NCBI GenBank assembly: GCA_016218915.1
Contig: JACRCQ010000070.1
Span: forward strand, 1 to 64,000
DNA length: 64,000 bases
DNA from: Deltaproteobacteria bacterium
GTDB taxonomy: Bacteria > Myxococcota_A > Polyangia > Polyangiales > Polyangiaceae
Direction: 5' to 3'
Shown here: positions 54,038 through 63,637 of the stretch, one piece after another
Layout: every line of letters begins with the position of its first letter
Numbering within the stretch: position 1 is the first letter of the stretch
Position numbers and translations under genes: made by a program
Notes under the pieces: generated by a model
What the model saw: only the letters and a program-made list of their open reading frames with translations
Told to the model about the DNA's origin: nothing
Database searches by the model: none

Positions 54038-56590
54038 ATGGCTACCCGACCTGCTCTTCATGAACGCTTCCTGGACTGGCTCGCTTCGCTACAAGTGCGC
54101 CGTCCGTGGCTTGTTGGCCTGCTGATCCTGGCGGTGACGGTGCCCGCAGCGTACGGAGCCAGGGGTCTTGGACTGAAGACCGACTTTGCCGAGCTCCTAC
54201 CTGAGAACAAAAGTAGTGTGGTAGAGATGCGACGGGTGAGCCAGAAGCTCACATCCGCTTCCACTCTCACCATCGTCGCCCAGGGCAATGACACCGCTGC
54301 CCTCAAGCGCTTCGTGGACGAGGCAGCGCCACGAATCCGGGCACTGGGGCCAGAATGGGTGGGCTCGGTCGAGGACGGCGTGCGCGACACGCAGCAGTTC
54401 CTCGAGACGAACAAGTACCTGTACGCGCCCTACGACGACGTGAAGAAGCTGCATGACGAGGTGCTGAGCCGCTACGACTACGAGGTCAGCAAGGCGTCGG
54501 GCATGGGGGACCTGGGGCTGGATGACGAAGCGCCTCCGGCTCTCACAGGCGAGAGCATCAAGAAGCGGGTCGACGAGGCTCGGGGCAAGGCTGCGGACGG
54601 CAACAAGTTCCCTGGCGGATATTACCTGGGCGAAGACGGGCATATGATCGTCCTGATGGTTCGCACGCCTGTCGAAGGGGGAAGCGTCCAGCGAGCGGCT
54701 GAGCTTCGCCGCCGCATCGACGGGATCGTGGCCGAGGTCAATCCCAAGAGCCTCGATGCAAGCATGGAGGTCCGCTACACGGGCGACTTCATCACCAGCG
54801 TGGAGGAGTACAACGGCGTCAAGGACGACCTTGCGCACGTAGGAGTGTGGGGCGTGGGCATGGTTCTGGCGGTCGTGCTGCTCTTCTTCCTTCGGGTGAG
54901 GGTGCTCATCGCGATGGCGCTCACGATCGGAATCGGCCTGGCGTGGACGTTCGGCATGACGCGGCTGACCGTGGGGTACCTGAACTCGTCGACCGGGTTC
55001 CTGGTGAGCATCATTGCGGGGAACGGCATCAACTTCGGGATCATCTACATGGCGCGCTACCTCGAAGCCCGCCGTGCGCAGGGGCTCGAGGTTGCGGAGG
55101 CGATTCGGATCGCGCACAAGGACACGTGGCTGGCGACGTTGGCGGCTGCGGGCGCTGCAGGGGTGGCGTACGGATCGCTGGCCGTGACCGACTTCCGCGG
55201 CTTCAAGCACTTCGGCGTGATCGGCGGCATGGGGATGTTCCTGTGCTGGCTCGGGACGTACCTGGCGCTGCCTTCGATCCTGGTGGTGAGCGAGCGGATC
55301 AGCCCGATGTTCAAGGATCGGAACGGCTGGCAGACGCGGGCGCGGGGCGTGTACGGCTACCTGTTCGCATGGCTGGCCGACAAGTTCCCACGTCCGGTGG
55401 TCATGATCGGCGCGGCGGCGGGCGTGGTGGCGACCGTGATGGCGGTGCAGTACGTGCGCGCTGACCCCATGGAGTACAACCTGCAGAACCTGCGCAACGA
55501 GAACCGCGGAGAGAGCACGGCGCGCGCGCTTTCGACGCGCGTGGACAAGATCGTCGGGCGCATGGGGCAGGACGGCATGGCCGTGATGGTGGACAGGCTC
55601 GACCAGGTGCACGCCTACAAGGCCGAGATGGATCAGCGTCTGGCAGCGGCACCCGAGGACCAGAAGCCGTTCGACAAGGTGGTCACTGCGTTCCAGCTGC
55701 TTCCGGATCGGCAGGGCGAGAAGCTGGCGCTCATCAGCGAGATGATGGACAGGGTGCAGCGTGCGCGGGCCAAGGGATTCATCTCGGACAAGGACTGGCA
55801 GGAGCTCGAGCCCCAGCTGCCCAACAACCTGCACCTGCTTTCGATTGCGGATCTGCCCGAGCGGATGGCGCGTCCGTTCACAGAGGCTGACGGCACCCGC
55901 GGACGGATCATCTACATCGTGCCCAAGACCGGGCGGAGCATCTGGGATGCGCGGTACCTGGAGCTGTGGGCAGCGTCGTTCCGTGAGGTGAAGCTTCCCT
56001 CTGGAGAGGTGATCAAGGGCTCGGGGCGTGCGGTGATCTTCGCGGACATGATGCAAGCGGTTCGCGACGATGCGCCCAAGGCGATCCTGATCTCGCTGCT
56101 CGGCACGGTGGCGGTGGTGTTCCTGGCGTTCCGCTTCCGTCGGGCTAGCTGGGCCGTGCTCGGCACGCTGGTGCTCGGCGTCGGCGGGCTGGCGGCGTTC
56201 CTGCTGCTCAAGGACATCAAGCTCAACTTCCTGAACTTCGTGGCAGTCCCGATCACGTTCGGCGTGGGGGCGGACTATGCCGTCAACATGATGAAGCGGT
56301 TCCAGATCGAGCCAGAGGCGAAGATCAAGTCGGTCGTGATCGAGACCGGCGGCGCGGTGATCCTGTGCTCGCTGACCACGATGCTCGGCTACGTTGCGCT
56401 GATGTTCTCTACGAACCAGGCGATCGTGAGCTTCGGGATGACCGCCGGAATGGGCGAGGTGACCACGCTGGTGGCTGCGGTGCTCGTGCTTCCCGCTGCG
56501 TTGGCGTGGCGTGCTCGGTCGCGACGTCGTGATGCGACCGCGAGCGACCGCCCCCCTGCCATGGCCGTCGAATCGCCGTCGGTGAGCTGA
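54038..56590 (+). CDS. MMPL/RND-family transporter (HpnN-like)
   Basis: 850 residues. N-terminal TM1 (WLVGLLILAVTVPAAYGA), large periplasmic loop with TDFAELLPENKSSVVEMRRV (typical of MMPL/HpnN proteins), five-helix bundle to about 470 including GNGINFGIIYMARYLE (TM4-like), a second loop (about 480-680), and a second helix bundle with TFGVGADYAVNMMKRF. The duplicated halves and the GAD...NMMKR motif mark a proton-driven exporter of lipids or hydrophobic molecules. Start ATG 54038. Followed by the ion-channel gene 76 bp later. Confidence 0.9.
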   Translation: MATRPALHERFLDWLASLQVRRPWLVGLLILAVTVPAAYGARGLGLKTDFAELLPENKSSVVEMRRVSQKLTSASTLTIVAQGNDTAALKRFVDEAAPRIRALGPEWVGSVEDGVRDTQQFLETNKYLYAPYDDVKKLHDEVLSRYDYEVSKASGMGDLGLDDEAPPALTGESIKKRVDEARGKAADGNKFPGGYYLGEDGHMIVLMVRTPVEGGSVQRAAELRRRIDGIVAEVNPKSLDASMEVRYTGDFITSVEEYNGVKDDLAHVGVWGVGMVLAVVLLFFLRVRVLIAMALTIGIGLAWTFGMTRLTVGYLNSSTGFLVSIIAGNGINFGIIYMARYLEARRAQGLEVAEAIRIAHKDTWLATLAAAGAAGVAYGSLAVTDFRGFKHFGVIGGMGMFLCWLGTYLALPSILVVSERISPMFKDRNGWQTRARGVYGYLFAWLADKFPRPVVMIGAAAGVVATVMAVQYVRADPMEYNLQNLRNENRGESTARALSTRVDKIVGRMGQDGMAVMVDRLDQVHAYKAEMDQRLAAAPEDQKPFDKVVTAFQLLPDRQGEKLALISEMMDRVQRARAKGFISDKDWQELEPQLPNNLHLLSIADLPERMARPFTEADGTRGRIIYIVPKTGRSIWDARYLELWAASFREVKLPSGEVIKGSGRAVIFADMMQAVRDDAPKAILISLLGTVAVVFLAFRFRRASWAVLGTLVLGVGGLAAFLLLKDIKLNFLNFVAVPITFGVGADYAVNMMKRFQIEPEAKIKSVVIETGGAVILCSLTTMLGYVALMFSTNQAIVSFGMTAGMGEVTTLVAAVLVLPAALAWRARSRRRDATASDRPPAMAVESPSVS

Positions 56591-56666
56591 GGCAGGCCGA
56601 CGCTTCCCAGGGGATCACCCCACGATCCCGCTACGAACTTCAGGCACGCAGGACTAGGATGGGGCC

Positions 56667-58619
56667 ATGTTTTCGGCATGGCTCCATGCGGCGCGCGGGC
56701 AGTTCGCGTACCGGCTGGACCGTTTCCTGCGCATGCACGGGCTGGTGCAGGCGCTGATCCTCCTGGGCACCACAGCGAGCCTGGTGCTGCTCTTTGCCGG
56801 CGTGCTGGTGATCGCCGGAGGGACGCCCGAGACGCACACGCTGTCGGATCACCTGTGGTGGACGCTGGGTCGGTTTTCGGACGGCGGGACGATGTACCCG
56901 GATCAGGGGGCTCGGGTCCGCACGATCGCGGTGATCGTGACGTGGACGGCCATCTTCGTGGTGCAGTTCATGACAGGCGCAGTCACGGCCAAGCTGACTG
57001 ACCGGCTGGGTCAGCTTCGAGCGGGTCGGAGCCCGGTCGTGGAGCGCGGTCATATCCTGGTGCTCGGGTTCGACACACGCGTTCCGCTGCTGGCTCGCGA
57101 GCTGGCTCGTTCGCGTCAGCGCTGGACCCTGGTCGTGCTCGCGGAGGCGAGCGTGACCGCCATGGATCTTGCGCTTCGATCCGTGTCCCGAATCGCTCGT
57201 AGCCGGTTGCGCATCGAGACGCGCTCCGGAGACCCGCGCGACGAGCTGACGTTGCTGCGGGTGGCGGCGGATCGGGCTCGCTCCGTGGTGATCCTCGCGC
57301 CTGAAGAGCTCGACGACGAAGCTGCGGGGCGATTCGGGTTTCAGGCGTTGCTCGCCCTGCGCAGGATTGCACCGGCGGACTTCCCGGGACAGGTGATCGT
57401 CGAGACACGTCACGCGGGAGACGAAGAGCTGTACGCAGCGGCGGCCGACTCTTCGGCGCCGAACACGCCCGCACTGCCGTTGATCCAGATGGCGGGGGAC
57501 GACGTGATCGCCCGCGTGCTGGCGCTGTCGGTTCGACAGCCCGGGGTGTACTTCGTGCTGCGTGAGCTGATGACGTTCCGTGGCTCGGAGCTGTACTTCG
57601 AGCCGGTGCCCAAACGCCTCGCCGGCAAGAAGTTCGGGACCATCCACGCATCGGTGATCGACGCCATCGCCGTGGGGTTCAAGCCGCGCGGCAAGCCGCC
57701 GGTCGTCAATCCACCGGATGACCGGATCATCGGGGAAGACGACGAGCTGATCGTGCTCGAGCAGGGGCAGGGCGCGATGAGGGTGGCACGCCACCAGAAG
57801 CTGCCCGAGCCTGTGGAAGCGACGCAGAGCCCGCAGGGCGAGGACGCCCCGATCAGCCTCGTGGTCCTGGGCGACAACCGGGCGCTGCCCGAGTTCGTGA
57901 CCGAGCTCGCGAACGCATTGCCTGACAAGAGCAGGATCAAGGTGTTCGCGCCGCGCGCCCCTGTCATCTTGCAGCCCACGATCGATCGCATCACCCGGGT
58001 GCAGGTCGCATGCGAGGACGCCGACCCGACGGCGCTCGCACGCGGCCCGACTCGGGAGATCATCGAGGCAGACGAGACCGTGATCCTGGGAGCCGCGACC
58101 CCGGGCGATGCGGATGCCGATGCCCAGGCGCTCGAAACGCTCGTCTGCCTCCGGCACGAGGAGCGCAAGCGGGGCGCCAAGGCCCGAAGGCTGATTACCG
58201 AGCTGCGCAACCTGTCGAGCGCGATGCACGTTGGCGGGTCCTCGGACGACTTCCTCGTTTCGACCGAGATCCTCGGCCTGCTGATGGGACAGGTCATGGT
58301 GACGCCCGAGCTGTACCCGGTCCTCCACGACGACCTTCTTAACCCGGGAGGAAACGACGTGTTCCTGCATCCCCGGGAGCTGTACGCAGGCGAAGCGAAG
58401 TCGACCTTCGCGCAGGTGATGAGCGCTGCGCGACGTCGGCGGGAGGTGGCGATCGGTATGTACCTGCCGTCGCGCAGGGCTGGCCCGCTGGACCTGCGGG
58501 CCCTGCATGAAGGGCTGGCGGAGAACGACGAAAGCTCGCCGGTGTGGCTGGTGCCGCATCGCCACGCTCATGTTCCAGCCGATGCGCTCATTGTCGTCCT
58601 GGGAATCGGATCATGTTGA
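56667..58619 (+). CDS. CASTOR/POLLUX-like ion channel with RCK domains
   Basis: 650 residues. Two N-terminal transmembrane helices (about 25-52 and 87-112) flank a pore loop (DHLWWTLGRFSDGGTMY, about 62-78) that lacks the canonical TVGYG filter but fits CASTOR/POLLUX-type channels. Two RCK/TrkA-N-like units follow: GHILVLGFDTRVPLLARELARS and SLVVLGDNRALPEFVTELANA, with acidic Asp/Glu ligand residues. These channels conduct Ca2+ or K+. ATG 56667. The stop overlaps the start of the following small lipoprotein gene. Confidence 0.87.
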   Translation: MFSAWLHAARGQFAYRLDRFLRMHGLVQALILLGTTASLVLLFAGVLVIAGGTPETHTLSDHLWWTLGRFSDGGTMYPDQGARVRTIAVIVTWTAIFVVQFMTGAVTAKLTDRLGQLRAGRSPVVERGHILVLGFDTRVPLLARELARSRQRWTLVVLAEASVTAMDLALRSVSRIARSRLRIETRSGDPRDELTLLRVAADRARSVVILAPEELDDEAAGRFGFQALLALRRIAPADFPGQVIVETRHAGDEELYAAAADSSAPNTPALPLIQMAGDDVIARVLALSVRQPGVYFVLRELMTFRGSELYFEPVPKRLAGKKFGTIHASVIDAIAVGFKPRGKPPVVNPPDDRIIGEDDELIVLEQGQGAMRVARHQKLPEPVEATQSPQGEDAPISLVVLGDNRALPEFVTELANALPDKSRIKVFAPRAPVILQPTIDRITRVQVACEDADPTALARGPTREIIEADETVILGAATPGDADADAQALETLVCLRHEERKRGAKARRLITELRNLSSAMHVGGSSDDFLVSTEILGLLMGQVMVTPELYPVLHDDLLNPGGNDVFLHPRELYAGEAKSTFAQVMSAARRRREVAIGMYLPSRRAGPLDLRALHEGLAENDESSPVWLVPHRHAHVPADALIVVLGIGSC

Positions 58620-59005
58620 ACAAGCTCATTGTCGCTGCGTGGGTTGCGTGGGCAGCCGGACTGTCGTGTTCTCCGGGCCCGCTGGGAACCTGTCCCGCAG
58701 GGTCACCCGTGACCCGATGCGTTCCGCGCGTGGATGCCTGGAAAGCCCTGGGAAGTGATGCTTCGGCGGACGCGGAGGATGGAGCATCGACAGACGCGGA
58801 AGACGGGGCTTCGGCAGACGCGGACAGCGATGCCGCAGTGGACCAGGATGGCGGGCAGGGGCCGCCCGGCTGTCCGAGCACAGAGGCGCTCGGCCCGGAA
58901 GGGATCACCCGGCTCGGCCTGTCCGGCTACAGGTTCGACGGAGAGGCGACCTACGATCCTTCCACGGATCGATGCTGCTACACGACAGTGGGATCGGGCT
59001 GCTGA
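58613..59005 (+). CDS. Small lipoprotein with Asp/Ala repeats
   Basis: 130 residues; lipobox LSCS-like (AAGLSC), then a tandem acidic repeat (SADAEDGASTDAEDGASADA, about 50-70) and a C-terminal Cys-rich part ending CCYTTVGSGC. ATG 58613 lies inside the end of the channel gene (7-bp overlap), so it is probably co-translated. Function unknown. Confidence 0.65.
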   Translation: MLNKLIVAAWVAWAAGLSCSPGPLGTCPAGSPVTRCVPRVDAWKALGSDASADAEDGASTDAEDGASADADSDAAVDQDGGQGPPGCPSTEALGPEGITRLGLSGYRFDGEATYDPSTDRCCYTTVGSGC

Positions 59006-59006
59006 G

Positions 59007-61181
59007 CTACCAGACGAGGCCGATGTCGAGCCAGGGGCCGTGGCGGAAGGACATGAGGCCGACGCGGGCGGACATGTCGTCGCCCTTGCTGGCATCCTCG
59101 CTCTTGCGATCCCCGGGCTTGCCGCCTGAGCCGATGTAGCTCCAGTCAGCGGTGTAGGCCGGACGCACGTAGAAGCCGAGGCCGTGGGCAGACTTCCACC
59201 GGTGGAAGAAGAGCCATCCGAGCTGTCCGATCAATCGGAAGTTGAGGGCAGAGCCGCCGGTCTTCTCCACGCCGTTCTGCGTTACGAAAGTGTTGAACGA
59301 GTAGGCCGTGTAGCCCATGGAGAAGGCGCCGTCGAAGTAGAAGTCGTTGTAGTGGTTCTCGTACTTGGCCGCATAGTCGAGCTTGGAGAAGCCGATGATG
59401 CCGTTGTAGTTCTTGAACGTCACGTCGCGGAACGCGCTGCCCTGGTATTCGTAGGTGGTGGAGTTCTGGGCCGAGTAGAAGGCGTGGACCGTAGCTGGGA
59501 CGGTGAACTGGGAGTAGTCGAAGCCGTACTTGATGCGCCACTTGTTGAGCAGCAGGACTTGCACGTTGATGTAGTTGGTCTTGAGCTCGATTTCGGAGGC
59601 TTCGGCTCCGTAGCCCGGGGAGTTCAACACATCCGTCTGCGTCGCCTTCCCGCGGTACCTGCCCCAGATCATCGCCAGCTTCAGGTCGTGCCCCAGCATC
59701 AAGTCGTCAATCTTGATCTGGCCGTTGAGCACGCCGCTGTTGCCACCGACCGACTTCGACGCATCGTCGATGATCGACTGGGCATAGCTGGCTCCGAGGT
59801 TGAACGACCCGTAGCGGGCCTCGATGTTGCCCGAGGTGAGCAGAGCGGCTCCCACGTTGTAGGAGGTCCGACTCAGCGGGGTGGCGAGGGCGGGGGTGTC
59901 CGAAGCTCCGGGCACCGAATCTCGCAGCATCCACCACGTGTACCAGACGCCGGCGCCGGTCTGCAGGTAGTAGTCCTTGTACTCCTCTTCCCATCCGGTG
60001 CCGCCTGCGACCTCGTGCTTCTTGAGATCCTCGAGCGAGGCGAACTTGGACCACGAGCGCTTCTTCTCCTCCACGTGCTCGAGATAGGTCAGCCACGTGG
60101 TGCCATCGCCGGCAACACCGAGATTGGGATGCCAGCCGGTGTTGAACTTCTCCTCGCGCTCGATGGTGTATGCGGGCTTGTCGATCGCGCCCCCCTTGAG
60201 CATGGCGACGCGCAGGCCTTTGTTGAAGGAGTTGCGCATGTAGTAGAACACGCAGACAGCGAGATCATCCTTGGCGACGGCCTCCATCTGCCAGCCGCTC
60301 TCCTTGGTGTCGAGCTGGACCATCTCCCACGTTGCGCCATCCTTGCTCTTCGCCACGTTCGCAGTGTTGGTGCCGGCATCATGGTAGAAGATGTAGAACC
60401 AGCCGTCCGAGGTCACCACCGGACGGATGTCGTGCAACGAGCGCTTCGCGACCTCGACCGGCTCGGTGATGAGCGTCTTGACCGCGATGCTGGAGCCGTC
60501 GCGGTACACGAGCCACATCTGGCCCTTGAAGTCCACGAACTGCACGGGCGGATCCTTGCGGTCGCCGCCGCCGATCGATGCGAGTTCGGCCAGCAGGCTC
60601 GCGGAGCCGATCTTGAGCTGCTCCTTGCCCTCTGCGGACACGAGCCAGGTCTTGGTGACCACAGCCTGACCCGACTGCTCGGCTTCGCTGTAGATGTAGG
60701 TCAGCTTGCCGTCGGTCGACAGGTGGATGCCCAGCCCGCCGATGTCGTAGCCGTTTCCACTGCCGTGGCCGATCGTCTTCTTGTCCGTGCCATCGACCAG
60801 GACCAGCTTCTTGTACGTGGTCGAGCTCTGCCCCTGCCCCTCGGTCTTGCTCGCAAAGTACAGGCAGGCGACCTTCTCGCTCGGAGCCGCTGCGCAGAAC
60901 ACGCGGCCGATCTGGTACTTGTCGTCGGACTCCGAGAACTCGAGCACCTTCTTTCCTGACGACAGCACCCGCACGGTGTGGTCGTCCATCAAGGCGTAGA
61001 TCTCGTCTCCAGGCACGGAGTAGAACCGGATCGGCTTGCCTTCCACGGGCGCGGCCACAGGAGGCGGGCCACCCGAGATCGCACCGGCTTCCTTTGCAGC
61101 GGGCTCATCGGCATGAGCAAGGGACGGGACCACAAGAGCAGCGAGAGCGATCATCCCAGCGGCATATCGCATCAAGTTCAT
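59007..61181 (-). CDS. Outer-membrane beta-barrel protein with N-terminal propeller-like domain
   Basis: 724 residues. Cleavable signal peptide (AALVVPSLAHA). The N-terminal half (about 40-390) consists of repeated beta-blades (SDGWFYIFYHDAGT, GQMWLVYRDGSS, GTTWLTYLEH) like a beta-propeller. The C-terminal half has alternating hydrophobic strands (FNLGASYAQSI, YAAKYENHYNDFYFDGAF, GFYVRPAYTADWSYIG) and ends in W (DIGLVW), typical of an outer-membrane barrel. ATG 61181 has GAGGGGCGCC upstream. Confidence 0.65.
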   Translation of the reverse strand: MNLMRYAAGMIALAALVVPSLAHADEPAAKEAGAISGGPPPVAAPVEGKPIRFYSVPGDEIYALMDDHTVRVLSSGKKVLEFSESDDKYQIGRVFCAAAPSEKVACLYFASKTEGQGQSSTTYKKLVLVDGTDKKTIGHGSGNGYDIGGLGIHLSTDGKLTYIYSEAEQSGQAVVTKTWLVSAEGKEQLKIGSASLLAELASIGGGDRKDPPVQFVDFKGQMWLVYRDGSSIAVKTLITEPVEVAKRSLHDIRPVVTSDGWFYIFYHDAGTNTANVAKSKDGATWEMVQLDTKESGWQMEAVAKDDLAVCVFYYMRNSFNKGLRVAMLKGGAIDKPAYTIEREEKFNTGWHPNLGVAGDGTTWLTYLEHVEEKKRSWSKFASLEDLKKHEVAGGTGWEEEYKDYYLQTGAGVWYTWWMLRDSVPGASDTPALATPLSRTSYNVGAALLTSGNIEARYGSFNLGASYAQSIIDDASKSVGGNSGVLNGQIKIDDLMLGHDLKLAMIWGRYRGKATQTDVLNSPGYGAEASEIELKTNYINVQVLLLNKWRIKYGFDYSQFTVPATVHAFYSAQNSTTYEYQGSAFRDVTFKNYNGIIGFSKLDYAAKYENHYNDFYFDGAFSMGYTAYSFNTFVTQNGVEKTGGSALNFRLIGQLGWLFFHRWKSAHGLGFYVRPAYTADWSYIGSGGKPGDRKSEDASKGDDMSARVGLMSFRHGPWLDIGLVW

Positions 61182-61243
61182 GGCGCCCCTCATCGCCATA
61201 GCTGCACGTGGGAGTCAATAGCGACGCACCGACCCCACCCGGC

Positions 61244-61999
61244 TCAGGGTGCCTGCCACGACCCGCGGGATGCGGCTTCGCGCAGAAGCACGTGGAGAGT
61301 TTTTCCCCACGCCTTGCGCGACACGTCGTCGACCACCAGCCTGCCGCGACTCGATGAGAAGTAGAAGGTGGTCTCCCCTTCCTTGCCTTTCACGCGCGCG
61401 GCGACGCCACCCGCAGTGGAGTCGAACACCTCGCCGACAGGACCCTCGGTGGAGGATTCGATGGAAGACAGGAAGGGGCGAAGCTGCTGGAGCACAGGAG
61501 GGTCGGCTCGGCGGAAGGTGTCGGCGCATAGCGCATCCGAGGACGCAGCGCAGATCGATGCGGGGTCGCCCGCGGCGAGCCCTCGGCGGAAGTCGCGAAC
61601 GGCGAGCACAGCTTCGGCCTGGCGTCGCATGGAGATGTACTGAAGCGGCGCGACCTCCTTGAGGACGTCGTCGACATACCAATCCGGGGCCTGGTAGAGC
61701 GCATGGAGCCGGTACTGCTGGCGGGAGTTCTGCACGCGGATCTTGATCATCGAATGGTTGTCCTGGAACTGCGTGTCGATGACGTCGGCCTGGATGCCGT
61801 GCGCGAGCAGCGCAGAAATCTCTTCGAACTCCTCGGGCTGCACGCGGTCCCAGACCGCGTGGCGGAACGACTGGGTCGACAGCGCTGCGATGGTCTTCTG
61901 ATCCCGCTGCGTGAAGGCGTGCGCGATGTCGTTGGCAGCGATGGGATGGCCCAATCCGGGCTGGCAGGCGAGCAGGAAAACCAGCGGCCAGGTCTTCAT
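61244..61999 (-). CDS. Lipoprotein of unknown function
   Basis: 251 residues; short signal peptide and lipobox FLLAC (Cys12). The mature part has repeated helices and beta strands resembling NTF2-like or DUF4878-like lipoproteins (QPEEFEEISALLAHGIQ; RQQYRLHALYQAPDWYVDDVL), followed by a second similar unit. No catalytic motif. ATG 61999. Divergent from the rhomboid gene. Confidence 0.6.
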   Translation of the reverse strand: MKTWPLVFLLACQPGLGHPIAANDIAHAFTQRDQKTIAALSTQSFRHAVWDRVQPEEFEEISALLAHGIQADVIDTQFQDNHSMIKIRVQNSRQQYRLHALYQAPDWYVDDVLKEVAPLQYISMRRQAEAVLAVRDFRRGLAAGDPASICAASSDALCADTFRRADPPVLQQLRPFLSSIESSTEGPVGEVFDSTAGGVAARVKGKEGETTFYFSSSRGRLVVDDVSRKAWGKTLHVLLREAASRGSWQAP

Positions 62000-62141
62000 G
62001 GTGCCATCGAGCCATGGGCCGCGAGGATGCGTCAAGGGCCCCATGCATGCCAGCCGCCGAAACGGGCAGGAGTTGGACGCCTCGATCTGGCAGACGCTTG
62101 AAGCCTGACGCCCGAGGTTCAGGTATGAGTAGGACTCCACC

Positions 62142-63599
62142 ATGCTCATCCTGCCCCTTCGGCATTCGGATCTGGTTGCGCGCCGCTGGCCCATCGTCAC
62201 CAGCGCGATCATCGTGCTCAACCTGATCGTGTTCTTTGCGAGCATGGCGGCGCTTCGCTCGCAGAACCAGCAGTGGGAGCAGGAGCGCGTCAAGGTCATC
62301 GAGTATCTGCAGGAGCACCCCTACCTGTCGGTGCCCGGGGGCGAGAGCGCCTACGCGCTGCCCAAGACGCGGGCAGGCAAGGCGCCGCGGCTCTCGCCGC
62401 CAGATGCGGACGGCCTTCAGAGCGAGCAGCTCGAGCTGGAGCAGCGCGTGCTGCGTGCCGAGACGGTTCGGGAGCACTCGGTGTTCAACCAGTTCGGGTA
62501 TCGCCCGAGGTACTGGAACGTAATGACGCTGTTCACGTCGCAGTTCCTCCACGGCGGCTTCCTGCACATCCTCATGAACATGTGGTTCCTGTGGCTGGTG
62601 GGCTGCAACGTGGAGGACCGCTGGGGAAGGCTGTTCTATCCGCTGTTCTACCTGCTGGCAGGCGCAGTCGCGGCCCTTGCGCACCACCTGTCCGTCCCGA
62701 CGAGCGCCATGCCCCTGATCGGGGCCTCGGGAGCGGTCGCGGGCGCGATGGGGGCGTTCCTCGTGCGTCACGCCACCGCGCGCATCGAGTTCTGGGGGTG
62801 GTTCTTCTTCAAGACGTTCCGCTTCGGTGCACCTGCATGGGTCATGCTGCCGTTGTGGGTGGTCGGGGAGGCGGCGCAGGGTCTGCTCTTCCACGGGGAG
62901 GGCGCTGGCGTGGCCCATTGGGCGCACGTGGGCGGCTTCGTGTTCGGCGTCGGCGCAGCCCTGGCAGTCTTGGCATCCGGGCTCGAGGCGCGCGTCAACG
63001 AGACAGTCGAGCCGGAGCGAAAGCAGGACCCCGGGCTGGTGGAAGCGTCGCGCATGATCGACACCGGGCTTGCGAGCCAGGCGCTCGCGCAGCTCGAGAG
63101 GATGGGAGCCCGCGATCCGACCAATCTCGACGTGCAGCTCGAGATGCTTCGCGCGAGCAAGCGGACAGGCGATCGCGCCTGCGAGATGCGAGCCTACAAT
63201 CGCCTTGTTGCCCTGTACCTCAAGCAAGGCGACGAGGCGACGGCCCTGGAGCTGTTCAACGAGCTGGGGATGATGGGCGCACGCGACGCGCTCGGGACCG
63301 TGCTCCGGATGCGGCTGGTGAAAGCCATGGAGCGGATGGGAAGAGTCGACGAGGCGATCAAGGAGTATGCGGCAATCCACAAGGATGCACCTGTAGACGA
63401 GCAGGGGATCGTGGCATTGGTTGCGCACGCCAACCACCTGCTGAAGCGCGGCGAATTCGAGGAAGCCGCGCGGCTCTTCACGCTCGCGGAGAGCTCGACC
63501 GTGCCACACCTGGAGTACGAAGCCGCCATCCACCGGGGTCTGGCGATGGCCAGGAGGCGATCGCTGCCGCCGCCATCCATGGCCCCGCCGAGAAGATAG
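62142..63599 (+). CDS. Rhomboid intramembrane serine protease with C-terminal TPRs
   Basis: 485 residues. TM1 at about 17-36; a long charged loop (38-115); rhomboid core with HGGFLHILMNMWFLW (His138, Asn146 region), catalytic GASGAVAG (Ser196) and AHWAHVGGFVFG (His262). The Ser-His dyad is complete, so it should cleave transmembrane substrates. C-terminal 200 residues form TPR-like helices (ALAQLERMGARDPTNLDVQ; EATALELFNELGM), a fusion that may recruit substrates. ATG 62142. Confidence 0.9.
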   Translation: MLILPLRHSDLVARRWPIVTSAIIVLNLIVFFASMAALRSQNQQWEQERVKVIEYLQEHPYLSVPGGESAYALPKTRAGKAPRLSPPDADGLQSEQLELEQRVLRAETVREHSVFNQFGYRPRYWNVMTLFTSQFLHGGFLHILMNMWFLWLVGCNVEDRWGRLFYPLFYLLAGAVAALAHHLSVPTSAMPLIGASGAVAGAMGAFLVRHATARIEFWGWFFFKTFRFGAPAWVMLPLWVVGEAAQGLLFHGEGAGVAHWAHVGGFVFGVGAALAVLASGLEARVNETVEPERKQDPGLVEASRMIDTGLASQALAQLERMGARDPTNLDVQLEMLRASKRTGDRACEMRAYNRLVALYLKQGDEATALELFNELGMMGARDALGTVLRMRLVKAMERMGRVDEAIKEYAAIHKDAPVDEQGIVALVAHANHLLKRGEFEEAARLFTLAESSTVPHLEYEAAIHRGLAMARRRSLPPPSMAPPRR

Positions 63600-63637
63600 G
63601 TAGGCACCTGCGGCGCGGCAGACTAAACTCGGCGCCG

